From contig JALWDW010000023.1 in assembly GCA_027036675.1 (NCBI GenBank), positions 1 through 34,720 on the forward strand: 34,720 nucleotides of DNA, given 5' to 3'. The notes below the pieces were generated by a model. It worked only from the letters and a program-made list of their open reading frames with translations. It made no database searches and was not told where the DNA came from. A program made the position numbers and the translations under genes. This document shows, piece after piece, positions 8,496 through 17,401 of the stretch; the stretch's first letter is position 1, and every line of letters begins with the position of its first letter. The DNA comes from Candidatus Dojkabacteria bacterium (GTDB lineage: Bacteria; Patescibacteriota; Dojkabacteria; SC72; JAHDCA01).

Positions 8496-11072
8496 TTGAT
8501 GGACGGCATAACCAAACCGATAAGAATATTTCAGCATATTCCAAAGGCGTTTAGAAACAAGAAACACCTTGCGTTGTCGTTGCTTATCATCGCTTCACTT
8601 ATACTGGTACTGTATATTGTCAATAATCGATCCTCAGAGACCGATATACAGATTACCGACACACATGCATCCAACTTGGAATACGACACAGTATTGTTGA
8701 CTAAATTGCAGAGACAGCACCTATTGGATGAAATAAATAACCCCTCCGAGCACCCGACCAAGGCGTCGGGCCTCGAAGATCTAAAATCGCCTCAGACAAG
8801 TAGGTGGACTTGGGATGCTGCCTTGATCAGCAATAGCTTGTATGTTTACTTGACAGGTGATCGAGAGGCACTTAATACGGTTGTCAATATTCTAGATGAT
8901 AAAGTCTTTGGCCCAGATCCGTACAAATACGAACCTCGCGTTCGCCCGTGGGGAGGAAGCGAACATCCCTACACTTCGGGCCCGAGTTGTAATAGTTTGG
9001 CCCTTTCATATGACTTGATCAAGCCGTATTTGTCTCCATCTCAGGAGCATACTTATAGACGGTTGTTGGTGGGTTGGGGAACCGGCAGTTACAATTGGTT
9101 TTCCGCCCGCGCCGATGAAGGGGATGTACAAAATGCGGACAATTACTTGATCGGCGGGTTAAATATAAATGGGTCAATGGCTGCCTGCCTGGGGAATATC
9201 GCTCTCGTATTGCCAGATTATCCGCAGTCTGATAAGTGGTTGGATACTGCGACGAGGGCAGTGCGCGGCCATTTTGAGTATGCTTATAATCCGGGCGGGG
9301 ATTATATCGAGGGGCATGGCTATCAAGGATATAGTAGCCCGCAGGATATTTTGTTTGCGTATGCATTGAAGAATAAAACGGGTGAAGATTTATTTAATGA
9401 CTCCGGAGCTCGGAATATGTTGGACTTCTTCACTTATGCGTATATGAGTGGGAACCACTTCCCCGTATATGGTGACAACACCCATTCGACGGACTTGTAC
9501 GGTGAATACCTTTACTTTTTGAATGACGAATTTAAACATAACGATGGAAATGCGGGATATCACAAATGGTTGTGGGATCATGTGCGAGGGTATGCGGGAG
9601 CCGACAATCGCCCCCGTCATTTCTCTTCCTTTGACAAGATCGCATATCTTATGTGGTATCCGGTCGGATTACACCCCACAGATCCGGATGAAGACGGCCT
9701 GCAAACCGGGCAGTATTTTCCATCGAGTAGTACGCCTGAACAAGATTTCTCAAAATCCGGACTGGCAGGTGAAGAACGAAAAGGCGGAATGTATGTCTTG
9801 CGGACAAAGTGGAACACCGAAGAAGCACAAACCGTGTGGGTTCAAAACAGGTGGCGAGCGCAGGTCCATCAACATTATGATCCGAATACGTTTACGTACT
9901 CTGCATACGGAGCTGACGTACTCTCAGACAATGAAGACAGGATTTCTTATCATGATCCAAAAAGAGGCCGTCTTGCAAACAAAAACGCAGTAATTTTTGA
10001 TAAAGTTTTCGACTTCGGGGCGACATCCTCAACGGCCCCCGCCAGTCTGGGATTGACTCGTAACTTCCTGTCAACGGAGGTTGCAGATATCATAGACTCT
10101 GACGCAAGTTATCCATACAGATCATTTTTCCGACAGTCCAATATATGGCCTCTGAAAAACGGCTTTTTACTGCAACCAAGTATAAATGAAGTGAAGCCTG
10201 AAATTAGAGCAAATAAGATTATGATACTTCCGAAAAGTCTCTTGCCTGGAACGGTGATGTTGGATGAACATGCCATTGATGACAACGGGTTACATCTTTT
10301 TAGAATGTTGCTCCGCTACCCATCACAAAGATCACGTGCCCTACCCTGGAAACATCATTCAAAAGGCATTGCATATAAAGTAAAAAACAATAAGGGTGCA
10401 TATATAGATATGTCGTTGTTTTTCCTACAGCCAACTGCGATCAATATAGAGACTCGAGACAATTATGATGGTGAAGATCATAAAGATAAAGTGATCGTAG
10501 TAACGCAATCTCATCTGACTCATGGCGTAGAATTTTTGACGGTGATGGCCCCGGGGTTGTTGTACAATGGCGAGACACTCGAGATTGAACATGATTCATC
10601 ATCTCAAGATCCTCCATATATTTACAGATACACATACCACAAGAGATCCGATTCTACGACGTACGGGTATATTGTTTACAATCCGGATCGAGACATTGTC
10701 AACGTGGGTTCGGTCAAGACAGATGCCAAACTGGCTATATTTGACAAGCAGGCAAATTACAGAGATAGGACTTATATTCTGGTGGAGGCTACAACTCTGG
10801 AGGTACAGGACGACGGCAACTATGGCGAATACATACCATTGCTATCTTCACCGGAACCTATCACTTTGACGTGGGAGAGAAGTGAAGATCATAATCGCAA
10901 TCATTTCCCAAAAGTTGTCGCCAGTTCCCCAAAAAATGTGACGGCCAAAATATATCATCGAAAGATTGGTGCTAATGCGATGGATGAAGAACGCGATCTG
11001 TATGTAACTTTCAATCCAAGATACAGGTTTACATCAAATATATTACCTCCATCTGTTGATGATCCGTTGTAA
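8496..11072 (+). CDS. Heparinase II/III-like (polysaccharide lyase-like) protein, N-terminal TM anchor
   Basis: GDYIEGHGYQGYSSPQDILFAYALKNKTGEDLF...FPVYGDNTHS and QVHQHYDPNTFTYSAYGADVLSDNE resemble heparinase II/III core motifs; strong similarity to the next ORF. Confidence 0.65.
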   Translation: MMDGITKPIRIFQHIPKAFRNKKHLALSLLIIASLILVLYIVNNRSSETDIQITDTHASNLEYDTVLLTKLQRQHLLDEINNPSEHPTKASGLEDLKSPQTSRWTWDAALISNSLYVYLTGDREALNTVVNILDDKVFGPDPYKYEPRVRPWGGSEHPYTSGPSCNSLALSYDLIKPYLSPSQEHTYRRLLVGWGTGSYNWFSARADEGDVQNADNYLIGGLNINGSMAACLGNIALVLPDYPQSDKWLDTATRAVRGHFEYAYNPGGDYIEGHGYQGYSSPQDILFAYALKNKTGEDLFNDSGARNMLDFFTYAYMSGNHFPVYGDNTHSTDLYGEYLYFLNDEFKHNDGNAGYHKWLWDHVRGYAGADNRPRHFSSFDKIAYLMWYPVGLHPTDPDEDGLQTGQYFPSSSTPEQDFSKSGLAGEERKGGMYVLRTKWNTEEAQTVWVQNRWRAQVHQHYDPNTFTYSAYGADVLSDNEDRISYHDPKRGRLANKNAVIFDKVFDFGATSSTAPASLGLTRNFLSTEVADIIDSDASYPYRSFFRQSNIWPLKNGFLLQPSINEVKPEIRANKIMILPKSLLPGTVMLDEHAIDDNGLHLFRMLLRYPSQRSRALPWKHHSKGIAYKVKNNKGAYIDMSLFFLQPTAINIETRDNYDGEDHKDKVIVVTQSHLTHGVEFLTVMAPGLLYNGETLEIEHDSSSQDPPYIYRYTYHKRSDSTTYGYIVYNPDRDIVNVGSVKTDAKLAIFDKQANYRDRTYILVEATTLEVQDDGNYGEYIPLLSSPEPITLTWERSEDHNRNHFPKVVASSPKNVTAKIYHRKIGANAMDEERDLYVTFNPRYRFTSNILPPSVDDPL

Positions 11073-11116
11073 GATTCCTGTATCTCTCATAAGTTAGGGG
11101 TTTGATAATCGTTAGA

Positions 11117-13876
11117 ATGTATATATCAAAATTGACAACCACGAAAGGAAAGTTCTTATTCGCCGCACTTTTGATATTAGTGTCGTCTGGCTGCGTCTTG
11201 ATATACACGACACGCAAAACATCTGATGAAACTGTGCCGATTACACAAACATCAGCATCCGCCGACGAATATGATACAGTCCTGATCACAAGGGCGCAGA
11301 AACAAAAGATTTTGGATGAGATCAACAAAGATGGTTCCAAATCTTCGAAAGCGATGGTACTGAATTCGCTGAAGGCTCCACCTGCACACGATTATCAATG
11401 GCATAGGGCATTGATTGACAATAGTGTCCACTCCTTCTTGACTGGTGATGATGAGTCGCGTCAAAAAGCTCTTGCTATCATGCGTTCACATATTACTGGT
11501 GGTGAGCCGTATGAATTCAAGTCAGGCGTGCGTCCTTGGGGGCAAGGGCGTCCGTTTGATCATGCCGTGTATTGCAACAGCATGGCATTATCGTACGATT
11601 TACTGAGACCTCACCTGAGTGCGTCTGAGGACCATGCTTACCGTACTTTTCTGAAAAGGTGGGGGGCTGGGTTGAATGGCTGGATGAGTCTTGCTTCCGG
11701 AAACGATCCTGCAAAAACAAATGCTTCTGATTACCTGGTATCCGGCTTGAATTGGAACGGAGGCCTGTCCGCATGCTTGGGTAATATAGCCTTGGAATTA
11801 CAAGATGAACCAGAATCTGCGGAATGGCTGACGACTGCCAAGACATCGATATCTGGGATGTTTGAGCTCGGTTTCAATCCGGCCGGAGATTATACGGAAG
11901 GTCATGGATATCAGGGATACGGTACCGGGCAAGCGTTGATGTTTGCATATGCTTTAAAGAATACAACCGGGGAAGATATTTTGAAAGATACAGGTGCATC
12001 GAATATTTGGAACTTTTTTACATACGGAAATATGAGTGATAACCGTTTCCCAGTATACGGGGACAATTCATATGATAAGAACATATACGGCGAGTATTTA
12101 TACACAATAGCGGAAGAGTTGAACAGTGATGATGAGAAAGTTCGTAATTCCGCAAAGTATCATTTATGGATGTGGCAACAGGTTAGAGGGGCCGATCTAG
12201 CAAAAAACAAGCCAGAGTGGTTTGCCTTGTTTGATAAGATTGGTTATCTTCTATGGTATCCGACCGATATTGATACTCACGCCCCATTACAGGCGCAAAT
12301 TCCTACGCTGGAGTATTTCCCATCCGTAGGGACCGTAGAACAACCGATTCCTGATAACATCTATCCCGGAGGTATGTATGTTTTAAGGAATGGATGGGAG
12401 CCCAGCGGATCTGTATCTTTATGGCTTGTTAACAGGTGGAGGTCTCAAGTACATCAGCATTATGATCCAAACAGCTATACACTTTCTGCATACGGAGCGT
12501 CCCTAGTGACTGATAACGAGTATGAGATAGGGTATAGAGATGATAATCGCGGGCGTTTATCTAATAAGAATGCCGTATTGATAGATAACTGGTTCGACAG
12601 GGGAGTGGGTTCATCAGTTTCCTCATCCAGCTTAGGTGTGACAAAAAACTTGTTATCCACAGGTTTGGCAGATATAGTAGAGTCGGACGCCAAATACCCG
12701 TACAATCATTTTATGAATCGACAGGGGAAATCCACCAAAAACGGTTTGTTACAGCCGTCCATTGACGAGGTCGTACCTATCGAAAAGGCATTGAAAACGG
12801 TGATTATGCCGAAGTCTTTTTTCCCTGGGGTTATCATGTTGGATGAAATTGATCCTGGTGACGGACAAAAGCATATGTTTAAGTGGTTACTTCACTATCC
12901 TGCTTTTGCGGCAAGTGTCGGATCGAATTCAGAAGGCTTCACGCATATTGGTTATAAAGTAAAGAACAGTGCCGGTGCTAACGTTGATATGAATGTCGAT
13001 ATATTGTTCCCGCAGGATACAAAGGCCACAGCGAAAAAAAATTACAGTGGTGAAAAGCATAGTGATCGTCTTTTCGTAGTCGCTCCAGAACACGGCCAAA
13101 AACAAGTCAGTTTCCTATCTGTATTGACTCCAGGGCTTGAATATCTAGGGTACGATATGTTTGAAGTATCTGTTGATGAGGAGCAACCTGCAGGTGGATA
13201 TAGTTGGACGTATAAAGTGAAGAAATCGAGTGATGAACAGGTATCACATGTTGTTGTTTGGTACAATCCAACACAGAAGGAGCGTACATACGCATCTTCG
13301 TTAGGGGGTCTTCAATCGATAACCACAGATGCCAAATTGATGATCTGGGAGAATTTCGACGATTTCGCCTTCAATAAATACATATTGGTGGATGCCACCA
13401 AACTGGTCATACAACGAGAGCAAGATAGTTCTCAGATTGTTATTTTCAAATCACCTTCGCGTATTACCGCCACAGTCATACCGGAGAAGGGTGTGCCAAC
13501 TGGTATTTATCGTCCAAAAATTGAGGGTAGCTCACCGATACCAGTCTATATTCAAGTGCTCAAGGAGTTGCAGACGGACGGCACAGCCGTATCTGGTGAA
13601 CAAACGATAAACTTCTTCCCATATATTCGTCAGAATGTGGCCGGAGCGACACCTCCAGCGAATCCATCTCCACCACATAAGCCGCCACCTACGTCAAAAC
13701 CAGTCAAGGGTGATTTTACCAAGGATGGCAAACTGCGTATGGACGACCTTGCATTGCTCATAAACGGTGTGCAGGACAGAAATGAGGCGTTTGATCTGAA
13801 CAAAGACGGATATACCAATGTGTTGGACGTCAATGATTGGTTAGCGTTGTATTCACAAGCGCATAGAGGGGGGTGA
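11117..13876 (+). CDS. Heparinase II/III-like protein with C-terminal dockerin-like domain (paralog of 8496-11072)
   Basis: Collinear with previous ORF (GDYTEGHGYQGYGTGQALMFAYALKNTTGEDIL; QVHQHYDPNSYTLSAYGASLVTDNE) plus Pro-rich linker and dockerin repeats. Confidence 0.68.
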   Translation: MYISKLTTTKGKFLFAALLILVSSGCVLIYTTRKTSDETVPITQTSASADEYDTVLITRAQKQKILDEINKDGSKSSKAMVLNSLKAPPAHDYQWHRALIDNSVHSFLTGDDESRQKALAIMRSHITGGEPYEFKSGVRPWGQGRPFDHAVYCNSMALSYDLLRPHLSASEDHAYRTFLKRWGAGLNGWMSLASGNDPAKTNASDYLVSGLNWNGGLSACLGNIALELQDEPESAEWLTTAKTSISGMFELGFNPAGDYTEGHGYQGYGTGQALMFAYALKNTTGEDILKDTGASNIWNFFTYGNMSDNRFPVYGDNSYDKNIYGEYLYTIAEELNSDDEKVRNSAKYHLWMWQQVRGADLAKNKPEWFALFDKIGYLLWYPTDIDTHAPLQAQIPTLEYFPSVGTVEQPIPDNIYPGGMYVLRNGWEPSGSVSLWLVNRWRSQVHQHYDPNSYTLSAYGASLVTDNEYEIGYRDDNRGRLSNKNAVLIDNWFDRGVGSSVSSSSLGVTKNLLSTGLADIVESDAKYPYNHFMNRQGKSTKNGLLQPSIDEVVPIEKALKTVIMPKSFFPGVIMLDEIDPGDGQKHMFKWLLHYPAFAASVGSNSEGFTHIGYKVKNSAGANVDMNVDILFPQDTKATAKKNYSGEKHSDRLFVVAPEHGQKQVSFLSVLTPGLEYLGYDMFEVSVDEEQPAGGYSWTYKVKKSSDEQVSHVVVWYNPTQKERTYASSLGGLQSITTDAKLMIWENFDDFAFNKYILVDATKLVIQREQDSSQIVIFKSPSRITATVIPEKGVPTGIYRPKIEGSSPIPVYIQVLKELQTDGTAVSGEQTINFFPYIRQNVAGATPPANPSPPHKPPPTSKPVKGDFTKDGKLRMDDLALLINGVQDRNEAFDLNKDGYTNVLDVNDWLALYSQAHRGG
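13708..13860 (+). other. Dockerin type I-like domain (two Ca-binding repeats)
   Basis: GDFTKDGKLRMDDLALLINGV...FDLNKDGYTNVLDVNDWLALY. Confidence 0.8.
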
Positions 13877-13994
13877 GGGCCTTTTCGCGACCGACCGGTC
13901 TCCGGATACTTGTGGGTGATGGGCATCTTTGGCCCGAGGCATCGTTTATGCAAATCCTTCTCGCCATATACTCATAGTACTTTTGGTATTGTTT

Positions 13995-14042
13995 GTAACT
14001 GCTGTAATCGGAAATAGAACTCACAGAATTGCTACGCCCGCA
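13995..14042 (+). repeat. Short dispersed repeat family C, copy 1
   Basis: GTAACTGCTGTAATCGGAAATAGAACTCACAGAATTGCTACGCCCGC resembles 22805-22852. Confidence 0.5.
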
Positions 14043-14055
14043 CCGCGTCGTATGG

Positions 14056-14062
14056 TGTATAA
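14056..14062 (+). promoter_or_regulatory. Putative -10 (TATAAT region) for tRNA-Pro
   Basis: TGGTGTATAATACACGAAG about 10 nt upstream of the tRNA. Confidence 0.5.
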
Positions 14063-14072
14063 TACACGAAGT

Positions 14073-14146
14073 CGGGGGTTAGTTCAGATGGCTAGAATGT
14101 ACGGCTGGGGGCCGTGAGGTCGCAGGTTCGAGTCCTGTACCCCCGA
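14073..14146 (+). tRNA. tRNA-Pro (anticodon GGG)
   Basis: Acceptor CGGGGGT/ACCCCCG, anticodon arm TACGG-CTGGGGG-CCGTG, T-arm GCAGGTTCGAGTCCTGT; no encoded CCA. Confidence 0.93.
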
Positions 14147-14161
14147 TGGGAATTCACAATA

Positions 14162-14235
14162 CGGGGTGTAGTTCAGATGGCTAGAACGCTACATTCGGGA
14201 TGTAGAGGTCGCCTGTTCGAGTCAGGTCACCCCGA
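14162..14235 (+). tRNA. tRNA-Pro (anticodon CGG)
   Basis: Acceptor CGGGGTG/CACCCCG, anticodon arm CTACA-TTCGGGA-TGTAG, T-arm CCTGTTCGAGTCAGG. Confidence 0.93.
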
Positions 14236-14253
14236 TTTTCTTTCATATTCGCC

Positions 14254-14757
14254 ATGGGAATACCGTATGTAGAAACAATTCGCACTTGTACGGGGGATGA
14301 GGTATCGGAGTTATCAGAGTTGATGGCCTGCTTGCATCGATACTACGAGGATCGGAATTCGCAAACTCGCGATAGATGTACTGAGGCGACAGTGCCAAGG
14401 GAGTGCGTCGCAAGCGCACGTGATTACATATCTGCAAAGCGTGCTTACGGTTTTTTCGCCGGCGATCAGCTTGCAGGTTATATCACCACCAAATATCTGG
14501 GCGAGGAGCACCATAATTTCCCCAACTCGATATTCATTTCCGAACTATACGTCCGCCCTGAATACAGGCGTCAAAAGGTTGGTAGCAAGTTGGTCAAATA
14601 TGTCCTGGGGATGGAATTCCCGAAGGAATATACATATTTCTCCGTCACCCACTCACCTGCGGAGGAGTCCCTAACGAAGTTCTACACCGACCTTGGATTC
14701 ACCTTGCAAGGGCCTCTACCTTCTGGAAATATCGCAATGGTCGCGGAACGTGTATAA
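14254..14757 (+). CDS. GNAT family N-acetyltransferase
   Basis: ISELYVRPEYRRQKVGSKLVKYVLG matches acetyl-CoA binding motif A. Confidence 0.85.
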   Translation: MGIPYVETIRTCTGDEVSELSELMACLHRYYEDRNSQTRDRCTEATVPRECVASARDYISAKRAYGFFAGDQLAGYITTKYLGEEHHNFPNSIFISELYVRPEYRRQKVGSKLVKYVLGMEFPKEYTYFSVTHSPAEESLTKFYTDLGFTLQGPLPSGNIAMVAERV

Positions 14758-14797
14758 TAGGGCAGGATGTACGGTTAAGATAAGTTTGGTCAAGGAA

Positions 14798-14940
14798 ATG
14801 CAGTTTGTTATTTTTCATGGTTCTTTTGGAATGAACAGTATTAATTGGTTCCCGTACCTACGCAAGAGGTTGCAAGGTGACGGACATGATGTACTTGCAC
14901 CTAACATGCCACAAGAGAGTTGGGAGCGAATGACAAAACT
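14798..14940 (+). pseudogene. N-terminal fragment of an RBBP9/YdeN-like alpha/beta hydrolase truncated at an IS
   Basis: MQFVIFHGSFGMNSINWFPYLRKRLQGDGHDVLAPNMPQESWERMTKLG then IS end. Confidence 0.65.
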
Positions 14941-15992
14941 GGGGTTAAAGGCCAAAAACGGTTGCTATTTTTGCCTACCCCACTCAAAAGTTGCCTTTTC
15001 TTTCAGATAAAAGTGAATGAGTTTCAACTTTCTATCTAAACGCAAGCCACTGTGGACTTTTATGAATCCTTTCAGTCCGGAATTGGTTCCTTCTACTGAG
15101 TTGTTTGTCGCAGGGATGTACTGGTGGTGTTGATAAACGAACAGGTATGGTCGATACCTATTTAGACTACGTACGGCACTTTTAAGCCTTCTATGTGTAT
15201 ATACCCATCGATGAGTCTCCTCATTATATGTACGCTCGTTTAGGAAGTCTTTATACTTCGCTAGCCATAAGTTATATTCAAAATTGAAATCCTGTTCATC
15301 GATAAACGGGAGCTTATCGACAATTTGTTTCAGATCTTTGCCTGCCTGTAGCTTAGGCCCTGTTGTTACGTACCGTTTCACAATGTTTTTCATATGTTTT
15401 AAACACATTTGCACTCTGTCAGTAGCTCCATAACGCACAAAGAACCCCCATGTACCGTCAACAACGTACCCGAGTGGGATTATCCCGTGCTGTTTGAGGT
15501 ATTCTATACCCTGTATTGCTGTAGAAAGATTTTCACTTTGTACAAATACCCAATGTAGTACGACGTGATGGTTAAGGTCTTTAAAAATTACAACGCCTAA
15601 CCTTCTTCCAAAGTATGTTGTATCAATACCGATAACGCAGGCTCTGGGGGTTAGTTTAGGGTATTCAAAATCCAATTCATCTATTGCTTTTTGTACGGTT
15701 TTGTGACTAATACCACGACGTTCAAGCACACGATATATTTGTTTATCCAGGAGATAGTGTTTGAGTAAGCGGGCTGACCTATTTCGCTTTTTGTTCAAAA
15801 AGCTTTTATGGCAGGATTTACAAAAATACCTCTGTATCTTTCCCCTTTTTCCATTCTTTTTTGTGTTTTTGGAATTACAAAAAGGACACTTTTTTTCATA
15901 ATTTTTATTCTTTAATTTAAAAAGTTATTCAGTTTACTTATTACGACGAGCAAAGTCACTATTTTTAGCAACCGTTTTTGCCCTTTAATCCC
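14941..15992 (-). mobile_element. Insertion sequence (~1052 bp), IS256/IS1249-like (Mutator-type) by tentative assignment
   Basis: 27-bp imperfect TIRs GGG(G/A)TTAAAGG(C/G)CAAAAACGGTTGCTA at 14941-14967 and 15966-15992 around one transposase ORF. Confidence 0.85.
14965..15798 (-). CDS. DDE-type transposase; frame stays open upstream to about 15920, adding a zinc ribbon
   Basis: IGIDTTYFGRRLGVVIF, TNNSVEGTNSGLKGFIKVHSGL; upstream in-frame CPFCNSKNTKKNGKRGKIQRYFCKSCHKSF. Confidence 0.8.
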   Translation of the reverse strand: MNKKRNRSARLLKHYLLDKQIYRVLERRGISHKTVQKAIDELDFEYPKLTPRACVIGIDTTYFGRRLGVVIFKDLNHHVVLHWVFVQSENLSTAIQGIEYLKQHGIIPLGYVVDGTWGFFVRYGATDRVQMCLKHMKNIVKRYVTTGPKLQAGKDLKQIVDKLPFIDEQDFNFEYNLWLAKYKDFLNERTYNEETHRWVYTHRRLKSAVRSLNRYRPYLFVYQHHQYIPATNNSVEGTNSGLKGFIKVHSGLRLDRKLKLIHFYLKEKATFEWGRQK

Positions 15993-16685
15993 AAAAACGG
16001 TGCTGTTCGTTATCCGAAGGATATAGATAGGAAAAAAATACACGGTGTGGGCGCTCTACACAGGTACTGGCCCGCTCAATTACTGAGGAATCTGGAGCTA
16101 ATAAGGTTGCGTGGGCAAATGTTACATCTCGAAATGTCGGAGCCGGAGGATGAGTTACTACAGATGTCGTCTACCGATGGCATATACCCTACGTCTTCGA
16201 TTCATCTGCCGGATAGTGTGAAGTACGCGATGCTCTCGCCTATAAACTTGCGAAGGTTGGGCTTGGATGGAGTAGGGGCGGATGTATTGCGAAAATATCG
16301 GCTGGGCTGGGACGAACCGTGGTTGCGAGAAGCATTGTCGGCAGATCAAGTAGAGACGAAATATGACGTACCCGTCAACATTGCCTTGAAAGTGATCGAA
16401 GTATTACGGGAAAGGTCAGTGGCTGATATAAAGATCGCGCAATTATTGGTCGCGTCATACGACCCCGGTGGCGCCATCTGGGAACACGGCGAGACATCAG
16501 AATCGTGGATTATATGGCATACTCTGTTGAGTTCCAGTCGTCTTGATAGGGAAATGAAGGAACTGCTCGTCGGTCAATTGTTGTCGGAAGACGTACTGAG
16601 CAGGATAGAAAATGATGATACAAAGGAAGAGTATATGAGATTCTGCCGAGGTAGTTGCGTGTTCGGAGGTAACTTAAACGGATAA
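15978..16685 (+). CDS. Hypothetical protein, 5' end probably altered at IS junction
   Basis: ORF reads out of the IS terminal inverted repeat; no family recognised. Confidence 0.5.
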   Translation: MPFNPKNGAVRYPKDIDRKKIHGVGALHRYWPAQLLRNLELIRLRGQMLHLEMSEPEDELLQMSSTDGIYPTSSIHLPDSVKYAMLSPINLRRLGLDGVGADVLRKYRLGWDEPWLREALSADQVETKYDVPVNIALKVIEVLRERSVADIKIAQLLVASYDPGGAIWEHGETSESWIIWHTLLSSSRLDREMKELLVGQLLSEDVLSRIENDDTKEEYMRFCRGSCVFGGNLNG

Positions 16686-16840
16686 ATCGGAGTGGCATTG
16701 GTCGCACATGGGCATGGGATGTATACATCGAATGTATATTGTGAGTGTGAGCGATCCGCAGGGCGAAAGACCCCCGAGGTATTGACTTCCGCCCACGGCA
16801 GTGTTAGCGTATAGAGATAAGTTCAACGGGAAAGGAAGAT

Positions 16841-17230
16841 ATGTCAGCGAAGCCCACAATACTTTTTGTAGATGATGAAGCCACCTTCAGAGACGTATAT
16901 ACCGAAGCGTTGAAAATGGCCGGTTACAAAGTATACGAAGCTCCCGACGCGTACAAGGCCCTTGAAAAACTGGAAGAAATGGCGGGTGTCATCGATCTGG
17001 TGGTCTTGGATGTCATGATGCCCGGCAAGGACGGGCTGTCTTTGTTGCGAGAAGTGAAAGAAGACCCTCAAAAATACGGAATGCCGAAATTTATCATGCT
17101 GACCAATATGACAAGCAATACGATCATCACGGAAGCGTTCAATCAAAAGGCTGATTCGTATCTGATCAAAACGGAAATGGAATACGATGACCTGATCAAC
17201 GAGGTGCGCAACGTACTGGGGGAGGAGTGA
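16841..17230 (+). CDS. Single-domain response regulator (CheY-like receiver)
   Basis: ILFVDDEATFRDVY, LVVLDVMMPGKDGLSLL, MLTNM, SYLIKTEM. Confidence 0.9.
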   Translation: MSAKPTILFVDDEATFRDVYTEALKMAGYKVYEAPDAYKALEKLEEMAGVIDLVVLDVMMPGKDGLSLLREVKEDPQKYGMPKFIMLTNMTSNTIITEAFNQKADSYLIKTEMEYDDLINEVRNVLGEE

Positions 17231-17401
17231 ATTATGGGTCGGTGTTATAACGATAATTGATCCTATTCAAAGTAGAGAATTAATCACCGTGGCAATCCTT
17301 GTACCTACGGTCAAATTTAAAACATCTTGTGAAGAACTCGAAGACAATCATATGATAGTGCATCATTTGACTGGCTTTGATAATTGCAGACCACCATCAA
17401 T

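Noticed and set aside
9019-9366. Antisense ORFs within the heparinase-like and other large CDSs
   Set aside because: Opposite-strand frames of strong coding regions with biased composition; expected by chance.
16841-17230. Complete two-component system
   Set aside because: Only a lone receiver protein; no histidine kinase in the window.
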